NCBI GenBank assembly: GCA_963922455.1
Contig: CAWUIO010000076.1
Location: forward strand, 1 to 32,584
Direction of reading: 5' to 3'
Length of the DNA: 32,584 nucleotides
Source of the DNA: CAWUIO01 sp963922455
GTDB lineage: Bacteria; Bacteroidota; Bacteroidia; Cytophagales; Microscillaceae
The position numbers were made by a program, and so were the translations under genes. The notes beneath the pieces were generated by a model that did not search any database, was not told where the DNA came from, and saw only the letters and a program-made list of their open reading frames with translations. Below, piece after piece: positions 30,832-32,584 of the stretch; positions within the stretch are counted from its first letter, which is position 1; each line of letters starts with the position of its first letter.

Positions 30832-32013
30832 ATGCGTAATCCCCGCCAAATTTTTTTGGACCACTTGGCCCAAACCTCCGACTATCCCCTTATGCTCGAG
30901 ATTGAGAAAGCTGAGGGCCTTTTTTTATACACCCGTTCGGGAAAACGATATTGGGACCTCATATCTGGCATTGCCGTCAGTAATTTGGGGCATCGCCACC
31001 CTCGGGTGATGCAGGCTATTCATGAGCAACTAGATGCTTATACCCACGTTATGGTATACGGCGAACTCATCCAAGGCCCCCAAAATGCGCTAGCCCAAAC
31101 CCTTTGTAAACATTTACCGCCCCCTCTTGATAATGTCTATTTTGTCAATTCGGGTACCGAGGCTACCGAAGGGGCTATCAAATTGGCCAAGCGGTATACC
31201 GGGCGCTACGAAATTATTTCGGCCCGACAAGCCTATCACGGTTCTACTCAAGGCGCCTTATCGCTGGGAGAGGATTCCTTCTCCCGGGCCTATCGCCCCC
31301 TCATCCCTGGCATAGACAAAATTTGGTACGGGAGCTATCGAGATTTAGACAAAATTACCGAAAATACCGCGGCTGTCATTCTAGAAACCATCCAAGGAGA
31401 GTCGGGCGTTATCTCGGCTTGTGCCCCTTACTTTCAAGCCTTAAGAGAAAAGTGTACACAAAAGGGTACCTTATTAATACTAGACGAAATTCAATGCGGT
31501 ATGGGACGTACCGGTAGCTTGTGGGCCTTTGAACAATTTGGGATAGTGCCTGATATCCTGCTTCTGGCCAAAAGCTTAGGCGGTGGCATGCCCTTGGGGG
31601 CCTTTATCAGTTCACGAGAGCTCATGCAAGTATTCAAGAATAAGCCCGTTTTGGGACATATTACTACTTTCGGAGGGCATCCCGTAAGTTGCGCAGCCGG
31701 AAAGGCAGCTTTTGATGTATTGCTAGAAGAAAAACTAAGTGAAAAAGTGGAAGCTAAAGCCCGCTTATTCCGAGAAAAATTACAACACCCCAAGGTGATC
31801 CGATTACGCCAAAAGGGGCTATTAATGGCCTTAGAGGTAGGTTCTTTTGATAAAGTTCAAAAATTGATCCGTAAGTTGGAGGAGTTGGGCGTATTGAGCG
31901 ATTGGTTTTTGTACTGTGATGTGGCCATTCGCCTGGCCCCTCCTCTCATCATAGAAGAGGAGCAAATTGAGGAAATCTGTGCCCTAATTCAAGAAGCTTT
32001 GGCGTATATTTAA
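30832..32013 (+). CDS. Class III PLP aminotransferase (acetylornithine/aspartate aminotransferase family)
   Basis: A 393-residue cytosolic enzyme. SGTEA (107-111) binds the PLP phosphate, LDEIQCGMGRTG has Asp218 for the pyridine nitrogen, and LLLAKSLGGGMPLGA gives the Schiff-base Lys247. These are the standard fold-type I, class III residues and the length is right for an omega-amino-acid aminotransferase such as ArgD or an ornithine/lysine transaminase. The substrate cannot be set from sequence, and no arginine genes are nearby. It starts 7 bases after the AsmA stop and is followed by a lipoprotein 31 bases later, so probably one transcript. Confidence 0.93.
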   Translation: MRNPRQIFLDHLAQTSDYPLMLEIEKAEGLFLYTRSGKRYWDLISGIAVSNLGHRHPRVMQAIHEQLDAYTHVMVYGELIQGPQNALAQTLCKHLPPPLDNVYFVNSGTEATEGAIKLAKRYTGRYEIISARQAYHGSTQGALSLGEDSFSRAYRPLIPGIDKIWYGSYRDLDKITENTAAVILETIQGESGVISACAPYFQALREKCTQKGTLLILDEIQCGMGRTGSLWAFEQFGIVPDILLLAKSLGGGMPLGAFISSRELMQVFKNKPVLGHITTFGGHPVSCAAGKAAFDVLLEEKLSEKVEAKARLFREKLQHPKVIRLRQKGLLMALEVGSFDKVQKLIRKLEELGVLSDWFLYCDVAIRLAPPLIIEEEQIEEICALIQEALAYI

Positions 32014-32044
32014 ACCTCAAACTTGCAGAGATCCTATCTATATT

Positions 32045-32515
32045 ATGAAATACCTCAAACTAATCTATATGGGCTTGGCCTTCCTGAGTATTGCGGCTTG
32101 TAGTTCTGATGATCCCCTACCCTTTAATTATGTACGCTTTCAGTTGGACGGAGAAATTTGGGAGACTACCCAAACCACCACCAGCTTCGCCAACTTGGGC
32201 CCTAATATTATTTTAAATATTCAAGCAACCCGTGCCGACGGACAAACCCTAGAAATCCGCATTGCTGACTTCAATGTCAATGATCTGTTTATCTTCGTGG
32301 CCAATGCGAGTGGGAATAACCAAATCCGGTTGAGTGATACAACTTTCTTTGACAATAACAGCTACACTACCCTCCAATGTGATCCTATCTCGGGGCAAGT
32401 GAGTATTACAACGGTAGATGAGTTGCAAATAAGTGGCACATTCGAGGCAGTGGTTTGTGTGGGAAATGAGGAAAAAGTGATCAGTCAGGGCATTTTTGAA
32501 CGACTTTTATATTAA
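32045..32515 (+). CDS. Small lipoprotein
   Basis: A 156-residue lipoprotein with the lipobox IAAC ending at Cys19 and SSDD after it. The mature part is beta-rich, with FQLDGEIW near the start, a segment similar to the small Bacteroidota lipoproteins grouped as DUF6252 (weak, by eye). The function is unknown. It is probably the third gene of the AsmA-aminotransferase operon. The stop codon at 32513-32515 directly abuts and slightly overlaps the end of a MITE-like element, so the C-terminus may have been shaped by that insertion. Confidence 0.75.
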   Translation: MKYLKLIYMGLAFLSIAACSSDDPLPFNYVRFQLDGEIWETTQTTTSFANLGPNIILNIQATRADGQTLEIRIADFNVNDLFIFVANASGNNQIRLSDTTFFDNNSYTTLQCDPISGQVSITTVDELQISGTFEAVVCVGNEEKVISQGIFERLLY

Positions 32516-32584
32516 GAAACTGTTTAAAGTTAATTATATGGGCTGCAAAGGGCCATTTCGGGAACCTGATTTCATCAAATTCAT
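32515..32584. mobile_element. MITE-like element, second copy (truncated by window edge)
   Basis: The end AGAAACTGTTTAA matches the left end of the element at 16044. A 43-base block (about 32540-32582, GGGCTGCAAAGGGCCATTTC and onward) is the reverse complement of the block at 16138-16180 with one mismatch. The orientation is therefore opposite to the first copy, and the rest lies beyond the window. Confidence 0.7.

Overview
The window looks like a chromosome segment of a Bacteroidota bacterium, most likely from the Saprospiria/Cytophagia side. The signs are promoter sites of the TAnnTTTG type, almost no Shine-Dalgarno sequences before starts, many Sec-exported proteins and lipoproteins, OmpA-like C-termini, and a CHAT-TPR gene beside an ECF sigma factor. 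No species can be named from the sequence alone. No rRNA, tRNA, CRISPR array, prophage or intact transposase was seen.

Layout. 1-934: a TerB-like protein and a small unknown protein, convergent. 1123-5153: a plus-strand run with a ClC channel carrying CBS domains, an OmpA-like protein, a UbiA-like membrane protein and an overlapping methyltransferase, which meets a 3-methyladenine glycosylase head-on. 5999-9640: dapA, a second OmpA-like protein, a small secreted protein and a lipoprotein. 10329-13952: a divergent M50 metalloprotease and aconitase. 14317-17762: a nucleotidyltransferase behind a short upstream ORF, a secreted metallo-beta-lactamase-fold hydrolase and a DUF900-type hydrolase. 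18117-21521: a secreted protein, then a lipoprotein with four Ig-like (Big2) domains and a DM13 domain, paired with an outer-membrane barrel. 21936-22803: two tandem SSB-like OB-fold genes. 23027-27951: a TPR-CHAT protein facing an ECF sigma factor and its membrane-anchored partner. 28467-32515: an AsmA-like protein, a class III aminotransferase and a lipoprotein.

Most unusual feature. The intergenic spaces hold nine copies (one cut by the window edge) of a repeat of about 130 bp, on both strands and never inside a confident gene. Each copy has conserved 5' and middle blocks, a first hairpin whose two arms change together between subtypes, and a second hairpin whose stem and loop differ in every copy while staying self-complementary at a nearly constant overall size of 40-52 nt. 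That is roughly one copy per 3.6 kb. I could not match it to a named family. It could be a REP/IS200-IS605-like single-strand hairpin element, a dispersed structured RNA, or something new. A second, rarer element of about 163 bp with AGAAACTGTT ends looks like a MITE.

Most genes are housekeeping or envelope functions. The parts with the best chance of new biology are the repeat family, the CHAT/sigma/membrane-partner group, the tandem SSB pair, and the nucleotidyltransferase with its N-terminal module and leader ORF.
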